18,121 bases of DNA from an uncultured Bacteroidota bacterium (GCA_903847655.1 CAINEG010000079.1:1-18121); one strand, 5' to 3'; numbered from the stretch's first letter, positions 1 to 7,438 are shown. Notes: generated from the sequence alone by a model not told the origin. Translations and numbers: made by a program.

Positions 1-209
1 ATAAATTTAATACCATAAAATTTAGCCAACATATAGCCCAGCATTTGACTAATGACTAGCGCCGTCTTATAAGCAATAGGTCCGAAGGTAAGTCCATCAA
101 ATGTGCAAACAGTAAAGGATTTTCTGAATCCAAAAACAAATACATAAGTACCAAAAGAAACAAGTGCTGCATAAAGTGCAATGGATTTATCTTTGGAAAG
201 AGGTGGCAT
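1..209 (-). CDS. DUF5690-like membrane protein, N-terminal part (cut by window edge)
   Basis: Reading the minus strand from an ATG at 209 gives 69 open codons that run off the left edge without a stop. The protein starts MPPLSKDKSIALYAALVSF, then has a hydrophobic stretch containing FGTYVFVFGFRKSF and a second containing KTALVISQMLGYMLAKFYG. From memory this matches the beginning of DUF5690 proteins, Bacteroidota membrane proteins with a major-facilitator-like fold and no firmly assigned substrate. The arginine-lysine pair after the first hydrophobic segment and the SQMLGY stretch are the features I rely on. It is divergent from the glycosyltransferase gene at 280 and has a candidate promoter at 233-240. 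The family call is a recollection and cannot be checked on the missing C-terminal part. Confidence 0.6.
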   Translation of the reverse strand, partial: MPPLSKDKSIALYAALVSFGTYVFVFGFRKSFTVCTFDGLTFGPIAYKTALVISQMLGYMLAKFYGIKF

Positions 210-232
210 ATTTATCTTTTTTAATGGTATCT

Positions 233-240
233 CAAATTTA
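233..240 (-). promoter_or_regulatory. Candidate Bacteroidota -7 element for the DUF5690-like gene
   Basis: The minus strand reads TAAATTTG here, an exact match to the Bacteroidota TAnnTTTG element. It lies 23 bases upstream of the ATG at 209, giving a leader of roughly 15-20 bases. No good TTTG partner is seen at the usual distance of about 19 bases, so this is a half match only. Confidence 0.35.
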
Positions 241-279
241 CATTTTAAACATGTATAATATTGACTAAATTAGTGTTTT

Positions 280-1386
280 ATGAAACGACCTTCTATTTGT
301 ATTTCTCCTATTGATTGGGGCCTTGGCCATGCCACTAGGTGCATTACACTTATCAAAGGCTTTGAAAAATTAGGATATCAAGTATATATAGCTACAGAGG
401 GCTATCATGAGGCCATTTTAAAAGAGGCCCTTCCTACTGCGCAGTTTTTACATTTAAGAGGCTACCGCATTCGATATGCTAAATGGGGTTTTAATCTTCC
501 CCTTGTTTTACTGTTTCAAGTTCCTCAAATTATATATAGTATTATTTATGAATACAGATGGTTGCAAAAGGCACAGGCGAAATACAACTTTGATTTGATT
601 GTTTCTGATAATCGTTTTGGATTTTATCATAAATCAGTGCCCTCTGTATTTATTACCCATCAATTAAATTTACAAATGCATTTTGAAGTAGCTACGCGTT
701 TATTTCAAAAAATACAATATGCATGGTTAAAAAAATTTACTGCTTGTTGGATTCCAGATATGGAAGGCAGCAATAATTTATCGGGTGTCTTGTCCAACCC
801 CAAACTTAAACCGAGTATTCCTTTATGGTATATGGGTTGCTTGTCAAGACTGATCCATACGCCTAGCAGTATTGCGGATCTAAATAATGCAAGGCCAAAT
901 GTTTTTCTAGGTATTGTTTCTGGACCAGAGCCACAAAGAACCTTATTTGAAAATTTATTATGGAAAGCAGGGAACAGTTTAAATATTCCATTTGTAGTGA
1001 TTGCAGGTAGGCCTTCTAAAGACGAACCTAATAAAATAATTGAGGAAAACAAAAATGCAAAATTGTATGCACATTTAGCAGCGCCTGAATTAGTGATGGA
1101 AATTAAACGTGCAGAATATATTATTTGCAGGGGCGGCTATACCACCTTAATGGAATTAATACCTTTTGAAAAAAAATTAATTTTTATTCCAACGCCTGGG
1201 CAAACAGAGCAAATGTATTTAGGTAAATTATGGGAAGAAAAAAATTGGGCGCTTTGCTATGCACAAGAATATTTTAATTTAGGTATTGCTTTAAAAGAAG
1301 CAAGTAGTTTCAATTTTCAAGCCCCGCCCTTTATTGATTTTTCAATAGAAGATCTAAAAACTGCCATAAAGCAACTAACTTTATAA
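280..1386 (+). CDS. MurG-like GT-B glycosyltransferase of unknown substrate
   Basis: This 368-residue protein has the two-domain GT-B layout of glycosyltransferase family 28. The N-terminal domain opens with a beta strand followed by the glycine-rich loop GLGHATR (residues 14-20), similar to the nucleotide-sugar/acceptor loop of MurG. The C-terminal domain carries RGGYTTLMEL (284-293) and FIPTPGQTEQ (302-311), which correspond to the donor-binding region of this fold. There is no signal peptide or clear membrane segment, so it probably acts in the cytoplasm or at the inner membrane face. It is not MurG itself: the usual MurG motifs are not matched and no cell-wall genes are nearby. The sugar donor and acceptor cannot be told from sequence. 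The next gene, mnmH, begins 2 bases after its stop, so the two are almost certainly co-transcribed. Confidence 0.8.
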   Translation: MKRPSICISPIDWGLGHATRCITLIKGFEKLGYQVYIATEGYHEAILKEALPTAQFLHLRGYRIRYAKWGFNLPLVLLFQVPQIIYSIIYEYRWLQKAQAKYNFDLIVSDNRFGFYHKSVPSVFITHQLNLQMHFEVATRLFQKIQYAWLKKFTACWIPDMEGSNNLSGVLSNPKLKPSIPLWYMGCLSRLIHTPSSIADLNNARPNVFLGIVSGPEPQRTLFENLLWKAGNSLNIPFVVIAGRPSKDEPNKIIEENKNAKLYAHLAAPELVMEIKRAEYIICRGGYTTLMELIPFEKKLIFIPTPGQTEQMYLGKLWEEKNWALCYAQEYFNLGIALKEASSFNFQAPPFIDFSIEDLKTAIKQLTL

Positions 1387-1388
1387 AT

Positions 1389-2444
1389 ATGGCAGTACAA
1401 AAAATTAACATCGAAGAATTTATAATTGATTCGTCTACTGCGCTTATCATTGATGTAAGAAGTCCTGCAGAATTTGAACATGCACATATTCCGGCTGCAT
1501 TGAACCTGCCTTTGTTCAACAACGAAGAACGTGCCATTATCGGCACCACTTATAAAAAACAAAGCAGGGAAGATGCTATCAAAGCGGGTTTGCCCCTTTT
1601 TGGAAACAAGATGCTGGGTATGATTGAAACAGTAGAAAATTGGATCAAAGAAAAACAGCCAAATAACCCTAGTAACAAGCCCACTATTTATGTGCATTGC
1701 TGGAGAGGCGGCATGCGCAGTGCGGCGGTGGCTTGGTTATTGGACTTGTATGGTTATAAAGTGATTCAGTTAACAGGCGGGTATAAAGCTTACCGCAATT
1801 GGGTATTGGCACAATTTAATTTGTCTTATCATTTAAAAGTTTTAGGAGGTTACACCGGCTCTGGTAAAACAGAAATTTTACATGCTTTGCAAGAAAAAAA
1901 CTACCCAATTATAGATTTAGAAGGATTAGCACATCATAAAGGTTCGGCCTATGGCGCCATTGGACAATTGCCACAACCAAGTCAAGAAATGTTTGAAAAT
2001 ATTTTAGCAGAAAAATTATTTGAAGTCAATAAAAAACAAAAAAGTATTTGGATAGAAGATGAAAGTCAAAGAATTGGTACGGTCATGATTCCAACATCTT
2101 TGTTCCATTTAATAAGAAATAGTCCCTGTTATTTTATCACCATTCCTTTTGAAGAAAGACTTAATTTTATTGTAGAAGGATATGGAAGCTTTGATCAAAA
2201 AAGTTTAATAGAAGCTACCATGCGCATTCAAAAAAGATTAGGTGGTCTAGAAACCAAGTCTGCTGTTGATTTTATAAAAGAAGGTGCCTTTAAAGAAGCA
2301 TTTTCTATTTTATTAAAATACTATGATAAGTGGTATGAAAAAAATGCAAAAAATCAAACCCTGCCTAAAGTAGCACTAATTCCTATTCTGAGTGAAAAAG
2401 TAGATCCCCTTTTGAATGCAGATATAATAGAAAAAATAAAATAG
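1389..2444 (+). CDS. mnmH: tRNA 2-selenouridine synthase (MnmH/SelU)
   Basis: This enzyme replaces sulfur by selenium in the wobble 2-thiouridine of certain tRNAs, via a geranylated intermediate, using selenophosphate. The 351-residue length fits the family (about 360 in E. coli). Residues 1-140 form a rhodanese domain: IIDVRSPAEFEHAHIPAALN (20-39) and the catalytic Cys104 in HCWRGGMRS (103-111). A P-loop follows, GGYTGSGKTE (153-162), starting the ATP/GTPase-like half that binds the tRNA side. The start ATG lies 2 bases after the glycosyltransferase stop, so translation may be coupled. No selD (selenophosphate synthase), selA or selB is present in the window. The identification is firm because the rhodanese plus P-loop fusion is diagnostic. 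Whether selenation really occurs depends on selD elsewhere in the genome. Confidence 0.94.
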   Translation: MAVQKINIEEFIIDSSTALIIDVRSPAEFEHAHIPAALNLPLFNNEERAIIGTTYKKQSREDAIKAGLPLFGNKMLGMIETVENWIKEKQPNNPSNKPTIYVHCWRGGMRSAAVAWLLDLYGYKVIQLTGGYKAYRNWVLAQFNLSYHLKVLGGYTGSGKTEILHALQEKNYPIIDLEGLAHHKGSAYGAIGQLPQPSQEMFENILAEKLFEVNKKQKSIWIEDESQRIGTVMIPTSLFHLIRNSPCYFITIPFEERLNFIVEGYGSFDQKSLIEATMRIQKRLGGLETKSAVDFIKEGAFKEAFSILLKYYDKWYEKNAKNQTLPKVALIPILSEKVDPLLNADIIEKIK

Positions 2445-2502
2445 CTGATGGGGATCATTTTAAAAAATTTGTCAGTTTTGATTAACTTTAGTTTTTAATA
2501 CT

Positions 2503-3066
2503 ATGCAACAATTATTGGCTTGGTGGCTTTTTACTGTTCGAGGTTGGAAAATTGAAGGTGAATTTCATTTTGAATTACCTAAATCTATTATCATAGTAGC
2601 CCCTCATACCCATTGGGTGGATTTTTTCGTAGGCCTAGGCATTCGGAAAAAAATGCATTTTGAATTTGTACATTTTTTAGGCAAAAGTGAATTATTTTGG
2701 CCTCCTCTTGGTTGGTTTTTACGCTCTCTGGGCGCCTACCCCGTGGATAGACACCAACAGCACAATATGGTAGACCAGGTAGTGGCCATTTTTAATAAAA
2801 AAGAACGCTTTCATCTAGCCTTGTCCCCAGAAGGCACCCGCAAAAAAGTAACCAAGCTTAGATCTGGCTTTTATCATATTGCCAAAAATGCCAATCTGCC
2901 CATTGTGATGGTAGGACTAGATTTTGGGTCCCGAAGGGTGGTTTTTGCGGAACCCTTTTTCATTTCGGAGAACGAAAAGGCTGATAAGCATAAAATTGTG
3001 CAGTTTTTTAAGGGTTTTAAGGGATATATTCCTAATTTGGGGATTACAGAAGACTTGGTAGACTAG
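2503..3066 (+). CDS. 1-acylglycerol-3-phosphate acyltransferase-like protein (PlsC/LPLAT fold)
   Basis: A 187-residue protein of the lysophospholipid acyltransferase superfamily, which moves acyl chains from acyl-ACP or acyl-CoA onto glycerolipids at the inner membrane. Motif I is HTHWVD (35-40), fitting the catalytic HX4D pair. GAYPVDR (78-84) corresponds to motif II, and SPEGTRKKV (109-117) is the EGTR phosphate-binding motif III. The sequence is shorter than typical PlsC (about 240 residues) and has no obvious long N-terminal membrane anchor beyond the hydrophobic LLAWWLFTV start. The acyl acceptor is therefore uncertain: lysophosphatidate, an ornithine- or glycine-lipid, or another lipid. 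It follows mnmH by 58 bases on the same strand and may share its transcript; only a poor promoter-like TAACTTTA (2483-2490) lies in the gap. Confidence 0.82.
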   Translation: MQQLLAWWLFTVRGWKIEGEFHFELPKSIIIVAPHTHWVDFFVGLGIRKKMHFEFVHFLGKSELFWPPLGWFLRSLGAYPVDRHQQHNMVDQVVAIFNKKERFHLALSPEGTRKKVTKLRSGFYHIAKNANLPIVMVGLDFGSRRVVFAEPFFISENEKADKHKIVQFFKGFKGYIPNLGITEDLVD

Positions 3067-3090
3067 GGGGTTGCTTTAACAAAATATTGT

Positions 3091-3120
3091 TTTGCCTTAT
3101 AAACTATATTAGTATTTTTG
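3091..3120 (+). promoter_or_regulatory. Bacteroidota-type promoter for the OmpA-family gene
   Basis: TTTG at 3091-3094 and TATTTTTG at 3113-3120 are separated by 18 bases, an exact fit to the Bacteroidota primary sigma consensus TTTG-N(17-23)-TAnnTTTG. The predicted transcript would begin near 3127 and carry a leader of about 35-40 bases before the ATG at 3165. This is the best promoter in the window and suits a highly expressed envelope lipoprotein. Confidence 0.7.
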
Positions 3121-3164
3121 CCCTAGCCTAGTGCTATTGAATATTAATTAAAAACAATTATAGT

Positions 3165-4055
3165 ATGAAAAGTAGAATTTATTTAGCCCTTGCCATTGTG
3201 TGCTTAGGTGCCTATTCTTGCGTAAGTCCTAAAAAGCTGGAAGAAGCAGAAGCAAAATATGGTCAATTGAATGGTGCTTATGCAGAATTGCAAGGTAAAT
3301 ACCGTGATGCACAAGACGCGATCACCAAAAGTAAGACAGACGCTGAAAGAGCTGCTGACAGAACCAAATCATTACAAAGCACAATTGATGATTTAAACAA
3401 GCAAGTGGACTTCTTAAGAACAAACAATAATGTTGTTTTAAGTCAATTAAAAGATATGTCTGTAGTGACAGGTGCACAAGCAGAAAGTATCAATAAATCA
3501 TTGGATAATATCGGAGCTAAAGATTTATACATTCAAGGTTTACAAAGCTCTATGGCACGTAAAGATTCTATCAACATGAATTTAGTGATGAATTTGAAAG
3601 GTGCTATTGGAGATTTAAACGATGGTGATATCAATGTGAAAGTGGACAAAGGTGTTGTCTATGTTGACATTTCTGATAAATTATTATTTAAGAGTGGAAG
3701 CTTCAACATCACCGATAAAGCGAAAGTTGTCTTAGGTAAAGTAGCTAAAGTATTGGCTGCTCAACCTGGCATAGAATTTATGGTAGAAGGACATACTGAT
3801 ACCAAACAATTGATTAGCGGTGGTAATTTAATGGAAGACAACTGGGATTTGAGTGTGAAAAGAGCAACAACCATTGTTCGTGTATTGCAAGAAACTTATG
3901 GCATTGATCCTAAGCGTATGACTGCAGCAGGAAGAAGTGAATATGTTCCTGTTACTGAAAACGATACACCAGAGCATAGAGCAGCGAATCGCAGAACAAG
4001 AATTGTGATCCTTCCTCAGTTAGATCAATTCTTTAAATTGTTAGAGAAGAAATAG
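3165..4055 (+). CDS. OmpA-family peptidoglycan-binding lipoprotein
   Basis: A 296-residue envelope protein. The N-terminus is a lipoprotein-type signal: MKSR, a hydrophobic core, then AYSC with Cys19 as the likely lipidated residue. Residues about 25-90 are rich in Glu, Lys, Ala and Gln in heptad-like spacing and are probably a coiled coil. Residues about 160-285 are an OmpA C-terminal domain: EGHTDT (208-213), Asp228 in NWDLSVKRA and Arg279 in NRRTRIVI are the residues that usually grip meso-diaminopimelate in peptidoglycan. There is no N-terminal beta-barrel, so it resembles Pal-like lipoproteins that tie the outer membrane to the wall rather than classical OmpA porins. No tol genes are close by. 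It is a single-gene unit, with a strong promoter at 3091-3120 and a strong terminator at 4083-4117. Confidence 0.9.
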   Translation: MKSRIYLALAIVCLGAYSCVSPKKLEEAEAKYGQLNGAYAELQGKYRDAQDAITKSKTDAERAADRTKSLQSTIDDLNKQVDFLRTNNNVVLSQLKDMSVVTGAQAESINKSLDNIGAKDLYIQGLQSSMARKDSINMNLVMNLKGAIGDLNDGDINVKVDKGVVYVDISDKLLFKSGSFNITDKAKVVLGKVAKVLAAQPGIEFMVEGHTDTKQLISGGNLMEDNWDLSVKRATTIVRVLQETYGIDPKRMTAAGRSEYVPVTENDTPEHRAANRRTRIVILPQLDQFFKLLEKK

Positions 4056-4082
4056 TTTCTTTTCCTTTACTTTAAAATATTG

Positions 4083-4117
4083 AAAACCCTTCCCGTTAAT
4101 TCGGGAGGGGTTTTTTT
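4083..4117 (+). terminator. Rho-independent terminator after the OmpA-family gene
   Basis: The arm AAAACCCTTCCCG (4083-4095) pairs with CGGGAGGGGTTTT (4102-4114) through 13 base pairs with one T-G wobble and a 6-base loop. A run of seven T residues begins at 4111. It lies 28 bases after the stop codon and separates the lipoprotein unit from the helicase gene. Confidence 0.88.
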
Positions 4118-4147
4118 ATAAAATTTTCATTTTAAGTTTTCCACCTC

Positions 4148-4180
4148 TTAGTAGAATGAAAGTTCTTGCCCGTATCTTCG
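4148..4180 (+). promoter_or_regulatory. Candidate promoter directly in front of uvrD
   Basis: TATCTTCG at 4173-4180 matches the Bacteroidota TAnnTTTG element except for one base, and a degenerate TTAG at 4148-4151 lies 21 bases upstream. The element ends only 4 bases before the ATG at 4185, so if it is used the mRNA would be leaderless or nearly so. Confidence 0.4.
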
Positions 4181-4184
4181 CTGC

Positions 4185-6521
4185 ATGCAAGATGCGTATT
4201 TAAATGGTTTGAACGAAAAGCAATTAGAGGCGGTATTACATATTAAGGGCCCCTTAATGATTATTGCTGGAGCAGGTAGCGGCAAAACAAAAGTGTTGAC
4301 CACACGCATCGCTCATTTAATGCACAGTGGTGTAGACTCTTTCAATATATTGGCACTCACCTTTACCAATAAGGCTGCAGCAGAAATGAAAGAGCGTGTA
4401 GAAAAGGCCTTGGGTAATACCGATGCGCGAAATTTATATATTGGCACTTTCCACAGCGTATTTGCAAGAATATTAAGGGCGGAAGGTGAAAAGTTAGGCT
4501 ACCCTAAAAGCTTTACCATTTATGATACGGATGATTCACGCTCAGTTATAAAAGCAGTAGTGAACGATATGGGTTTAGATGATAAATTGTACAAACCCAA
4601 TATTGTACATAATCGAATCTCGAGTGCAAAAAATGCCTTAGTAGGTCCCGCTGAATATTCCATGGATACTTTTTTAAAGCAAGAGGATGCAAGATCAAAC
4701 CGTCCTGCCATTGCTGAAATATATGCAAGCTATGCAGCACGTTGTTTTAAAAATGGCGCAATGGATTTTGATGATTTGCTTTTTAAAATGCATGAGCTAT
4801 TACAAAACTTTCCAGAAGTATTACACAAGTACCAACACAAGTTTAAATATATTTTAATTGATGAGTATCAGGATACCAATCCGGTGCAATATCAAATTGC
4901 CAAATTACTAGCCGCTGTGCATGAAAACTTATGTGTTGTGGGCGATGATGCGCAAAGTATTTATAGTTTCCGCGGCGCGACGATTGAAAATATTTTACAA
5001 TTTCAGAAAGATTATGATGATGTGAAGTTGGTGAAGTTAGAGCAAAACTATAGAAGTAGTCAATCCATCATTGGCGTAGCCAATCATGTAATTAAAAATA
5101 ATGTCGGACAAATTCCTAAAGAATTGTGGACAGAAAATGAAACAGGGGATAAAATAAAGTTGGTGCGTACGATGACCGACAACGATGAAGGAAAATATAT
5201 AGCCGACGCTATTCAAGAAAATAAATTAAGAAATCATTTTTACAATAAAGATTTTGCGATTTTATACAGAACCAATGCACAAAGTAGATCTTTCGAGGAA
5301 AGTTTGAGAAGAACTGGAATTGCTTATAAGATCTATGGTGGGCTTAGCTTCTATCAAAGAAAAGAGATTAAAGATTACATCGCTTATCTACGCATTATTG
5401 TCAATACCAAGGACGAAGAAGGTTTAAAAAGAATCATCAACTATCCTGCAAGAGGTATTGGAAAAACCACCATGGAAAAATGTTTGGTGATAGCCGGCGA
5501 ACAAAATATTACTTTTTTTGAAGTATTAGAAAAAGCAAAAAGTTTTGGCTTTAAAGCTGGAACCCTTACAGCCATTGAAGAGTTTGTGACCATGATCAAG
5601 TATTTTCAAAATCAACTCACCAAACACAATGCTTACGATGTGGCGGTACAAGTGGGTAAGCATACCAATTTGGTCAAAGAATTATTTACAGACAAATCCA
5701 CAGAAGGATTGGCACGTTATGAAAACATTCAAGAGTTATTGAACTCTATTAAAGAGTGGACAGAAAGTCCGAGTAACGAAGATGGAGAATTGGGGGACAT
5801 TAGTTTAGGCGCCTACTTACAACAAATTACACTCATCACCGATGCAGACAATGATACAGGCAATGAAGACACGGTAAAATTAATGACCGTGCATGCAGCC
5901 AAAGGTTTGGAATTTGCCTGTGTATTTTTAGTAGGCTTGGAAGAATCTTTATTTCCCAGTGGCATGAGCGTAAACACACGTGAAGAATTAGAAGAAGAAA
6001 GAAGATTATTTTATGTAGCAGTTACTAGAGCCAAAAAACATTTATGGTTGACCTATGCCAACACGCGTTATAGATATGGACAATTGGTTCAGAATGATCC
6101 TAGTCGTTTTATCGATGAAATGCCCGAAGATCAAATTGATAAAACAAGTTCTGGTGGTGGAGCAAGAAACCAATCTAGCGGTTGGGGATCGGCTTATGAT
6201 AGAATGCATGGTGGAAGCAATAAAAGCTGGAATGATCCTGACAAAACAAGTACTAAAAAAACCGAAGGTAGTAAGCCCAGTTATTTGCCTGTAGTGGCCC
6301 CGCATACCTTGAACAAAAATCATATTCCTTCAGATAATTTTACCCCCTGTGATCCAACGGTCTTAGAGGCCGGCTTTAAAATTGAACATCAAAAATTTGG
6401 ATTTGGGGTAATTAAAGAAATAGAAGGTTCTGCCCATAACCCCATTGCGATAATTCTATTTGATAAAAATGGGGAGAAAAAGATCATGCTGAACTACGCT
6501 AAGCTGAGTATTGTACCCTAA
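4185..6521 (+). CDS. uvrD: UvrD/PcrA-type 3'-5' DNA helicase
   Basis: This 778-residue superfamily 1A helicase unwinds DNA in nucleotide excision and mismatch repair and clears proteins from DNA. The order of motifs is complete: a Q-motif region (LNEKQLEAV), Walker A GAGSGKT (29-35), LALTFTNKAAAEM, motif II DEYQDT (226-231), motif III GDDAQSIYSFRGA, motif IV LEQNYRSS, motif V TVHAAKGLEF and motif VI VAVTRAKKHLWL (611-622). A Gly/Ser-rich linker at about 650-690 leads to a C-terminal Tudor-like domain (730-778, with KFGFGVI), as in PcrA/UvrD proteins that contact RNA polymerase. Length is normal. The ATG at 4185 is the only sensible start because the next Met codons fall against the Walker A motif. 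It stands alone between two intergenic gaps, with its own likely promoter. Rep is less likely because of the C-terminal domain. Confidence 0.93.
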   Translation: MQDAYLNGLNEKQLEAVLHIKGPLMIIAGAGSGKTKVLTTRIAHLMHSGVDSFNILALTFTNKAAAEMKERVEKALGNTDARNLYIGTFHSVFARILRAEGEKLGYPKSFTIYDTDDSRSVIKAVVNDMGLDDKLYKPNIVHNRISSAKNALVGPAEYSMDTFLKQEDARSNRPAIAEIYASYAARCFKNGAMDFDDLLFKMHELLQNFPEVLHKYQHKFKYILIDEYQDTNPVQYQIAKLLAAVHENLCVVGDDAQSIYSFRGATIENILQFQKDYDDVKLVKLEQNYRSSQSIIGVANHVIKNNVGQIPKELWTENETGDKIKLVRTMTDNDEGKYIADAIQENKLRNHFYNKDFAILYRTNAQSRSFEESLRRTGIAYKIYGGLSFYQRKEIKDYIAYLRIIVNTKDEEGLKRIINYPARGIGKTTMEKCLVIAGEQNITFFEVLEKAKSFGFKAGTLTAIEEFVTMIKYFQNQLTKHNAYDVAVQVGKHTNLVKELFTDKSTEGLARYENIQELLNSIKEWTESPSNEDGELGDISLGAYLQQITLITDADNDTGNEDTVKLMTVHAAKGLEFACVFLVGLEESLFPSGMSVNTREELEEERRLFYVAVTRAKKHLWLTYANTRYRYGQLVQNDPSRFIDEMPEDQIDKTSSGGGARNQSSGWGSAYDRMHGGSNKSWNDPDKTSTKKTEGSKPSYLPVVAPHTLNKNHIPSDNFTPCDPTVLEAGFKIEHQKFGFGVIKEIEGSAHNPIAIILFDKNGEKKIMLNYAKLSIVP

Positions 6522-6589
6522 AGTCTTTCGATATCGGAAAAATAAAGGGTCAATTCAACTAAAGCGGTCTTCCAGCTGTCCTTTTTGAT

Positions 6590-6597
6590 TATTTTTG
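6590..6597 (+). promoter_or_regulatory. Candidate -7 element for the nfu gene
   Basis: TATTTTTG is an exact TAnnTTTG match, 27 bases before the ATG at 6625. The expected TTTG at about 6567 is not recognisable, so the promoter call rests on the -7 half only. Confidence 0.45.
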
Positions 6598-6624
6598 TAG
6601 GGCATAGAACTAAAATTTTAAATT

Positions 6625-7224
6625 ATGATTACTACAGGCAATACCATCGTAAGTATTTATACCGAAATGACCCCGAACCCAGAGACCATGAAGTTTGTGG
6701 CCAACAAGCTTTTGTACCCTGGAAAGAGCATCGATATTGCAGATGAAAGTTTAGCTATTGCCTCTCCTTTGGCTAAAGAATTGTTTAGTTTTCCTTTTAT
6801 TAAAAGTGTTTTTATAGCGAGTAATTTTATTACCCTTACCAAGACCGCTGAAAATGAAGATTGGCAAGATGTGATTCCTACGATAAAAACTTTTTTGAAA
6901 GAATTTTTAGAAGCAGGGGGTGTTGTTGTCAACGAAGAGGAAATTGCAAAAATTAAACAAGAGGCCACCAATACCGTACACGCAGATGATGATGATGTTG
7001 TAAAGCGTGTAAAAGAATTATTAGAAAATTATGTGAAGCCCGCAGTAGAAATGGATGGCGGTGCGATACAATTTAAAAGTTATAACGACGGCATCGTAAA
7101 TTTAATGTTACAAGGTTCTTGTAGCGGATGCCCATCTAGTATGGTTACTTTAAAAGCAGGTATTGAAGGCATGATGAAGCGCATGATTCCTGAAGTAAAA
7201 GAAGTTGTCGCAGAAGCCGAGTAG
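6625..7224 (+). CDS. Nfu-type iron-sulfur cluster carrier protein
   Basis: This 199-residue cytoplasmic protein receives Fe-S clusters from a scaffold and passes them to target enzymes. Residues about 10-95 form an Nfu N-terminal domain (TEMTPNPETMKFVANKLL at 13-30 is the family signature). Residues about 123-195 form a NifU C-terminal domain, with the cluster-binding pair Cys166 and Cys169 in GSCSGCPSS. The acidic, Glu/Lys/Asp-rich segment between them (about 103-125) looks like a flexible linker. This Nfu_N plus NifU arrangement is typical of Bacteroidota and mitochondrial Nfu1, and unlike E. coli NfuA, whose N-terminal domain is A-type-like. No suf or isc genes flank it. The gene has its own candidate promoter and is followed by a long structured 3' region ending in a shared terminator. 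Confidence 0.92.
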   Translation: MITTGNTIVSIYTEMTPNPETMKFVANKLLYPGKSIDIADESLAIASPLAKELFSFPFIKSVFIASNFITLTKTAENEDWQDVIPTIKTFLKEFLEAGGVVVNEEEIAKIKQEATNTVHADDDDVVKRVKELLENYVKPAVEMDGGAIQFKSYNDGIVNLMLQGSCSGCPSSMVTLKAGIEGMMKRMIPEVKEVVAEAE

Positions 7225-7233
7225 GTGGCTATT

Positions 7234-7264
7234 CTGCTGCGCTTTTAAAAAGATAGCGCACCAG
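7234..7264. repeat. Imperfect inverted repeat just after nfu
   Basis: CTGCTGCGCT (7234-7243) pairs with AGCGCACCAG (7255-7264) in nine of ten positions, with an 11-base AT-rich loop. It begins 10 bases after the nfu stop. No T-run follows, so it does not look like a classical terminator; an mRNA 3'-end stabilising hairpin is possible. Confidence 0.55.
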
Positions 7265-7271
7265 AATTTGC

Positions 7272-7302
7272 CCTCTAATGATTTTGTTCAAAAAATTAAA
7301 AA
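7272..7302 (+). repeat. Direct repeat, copy 1
   Basis: Starts CCTCTAATGATTT, identical to copy 2 at 7361 for 13 bases. It continues as a TTC, an A-run, TT and a second A-run, with small insertions or deletions against copy 2. The starts of the two copies are 89 bases apart. Confidence 0.6.
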
Positions 7303-7312
7303 TTTTTCGAAC
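7286..7312. repeat. Hairpin overlapping repeat copy 1
   Basis: GTTCAAAAAATT (7286-7297) pairs with AATTTTTCGAAC (7301-7312) with one A-C mismatch and a three-base A loop. GTTC/GAAC forms the base of the stem. On the plus strand the T-run sits inside the right arm rather than after it, so terminator activity is doubtful. Confidence 0.5.
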
Positions 7313-7321
7313 TAGTTATAT

Positions 7322-7352
7322 TTTTTTCTTTTTTTTAATAATAAAGAAAAAA
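7322..7352. repeat. A/T-only inverted repeat
   Basis: TTTTTTCTTT (7322-7331) and AAAGAAAAAA (7343-7352) are exact reverse complements separated by 11 bases. It could form a weak hairpin or simply reflect homopolymer tracts. Confidence 0.4.
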
Positions 7353-7360
7353 GTATTTAA

Positions 7361-7390
7361 CCTCTAATGATTTATTCAAAAATTAAAAAA
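7361..7390 (+). repeat. Direct repeat, copy 2
   Basis: Second copy of the element starting CCTCTAATGATTT, followed by ATTC and two A-runs around TT. It ends 15 bases before the terminator stem. Unlike copy 1 it has no flanking GAAC, so it does not form the same hairpin. Confidence 0.6.
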
Positions 7391-7404
7391 ATAATTATAG
7401 CTAT

Positions 7405-7437
7405 AAAAAAGGACGCAATAAAATTGCGTCCTTTTTT
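7405..7437. terminator. Bidirectional terminator between nfu and kdnB
   Basis: AAAAAAGGACGCAAT (7405-7419) and ATTGCGTCCTTTTTT (7423-7437) are perfectly complementary over 15 base pairs, with a three-base A loop. The stem ends in T-runs on both strands, so it can stop transcription from nfu on the plus strand and from kdnB on the minus strand. kdnB ends only one base away, at 7439. Confidence 0.88.
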
Positions 7438-7438
7438 A

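Larger units (their letters stand above)
7225..7438. other. Structured, AT-rich convergent intergenic region
   Basis: The 214 bases between the stops of nfu (plus) and kdnB (minus) hold no credible gene. They contain a G/C-containing hairpin (7234-7264), two imperfect copies of a roughly 30-base element (7272-7302 and 7361-7390), a hairpin overlapping the first copy (7286-7312), an A/T inverted repeat (7322-7352) and a bidirectional terminator (7405-7437). The density of structure is far above that of the other gaps in the window. Confidence 0.6.

Noticed and set aside
705..1052. Open frame on the minus strand inside the glycosyltransferase gene
   Set aside because: It lies wholly within a well-supported gene and shows no recognisable domain. 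Similar antisense frames within uvrD, nfu, mnmH, nagA, dnaN and thiL were rejected for the same reason.
6055..6294. Plus-strand second-frame reading over the uvrD linker
   Set aside because: It overlaps the Gly/Ser-rich linker of uvrD in another frame and has no domain or independent start signal.
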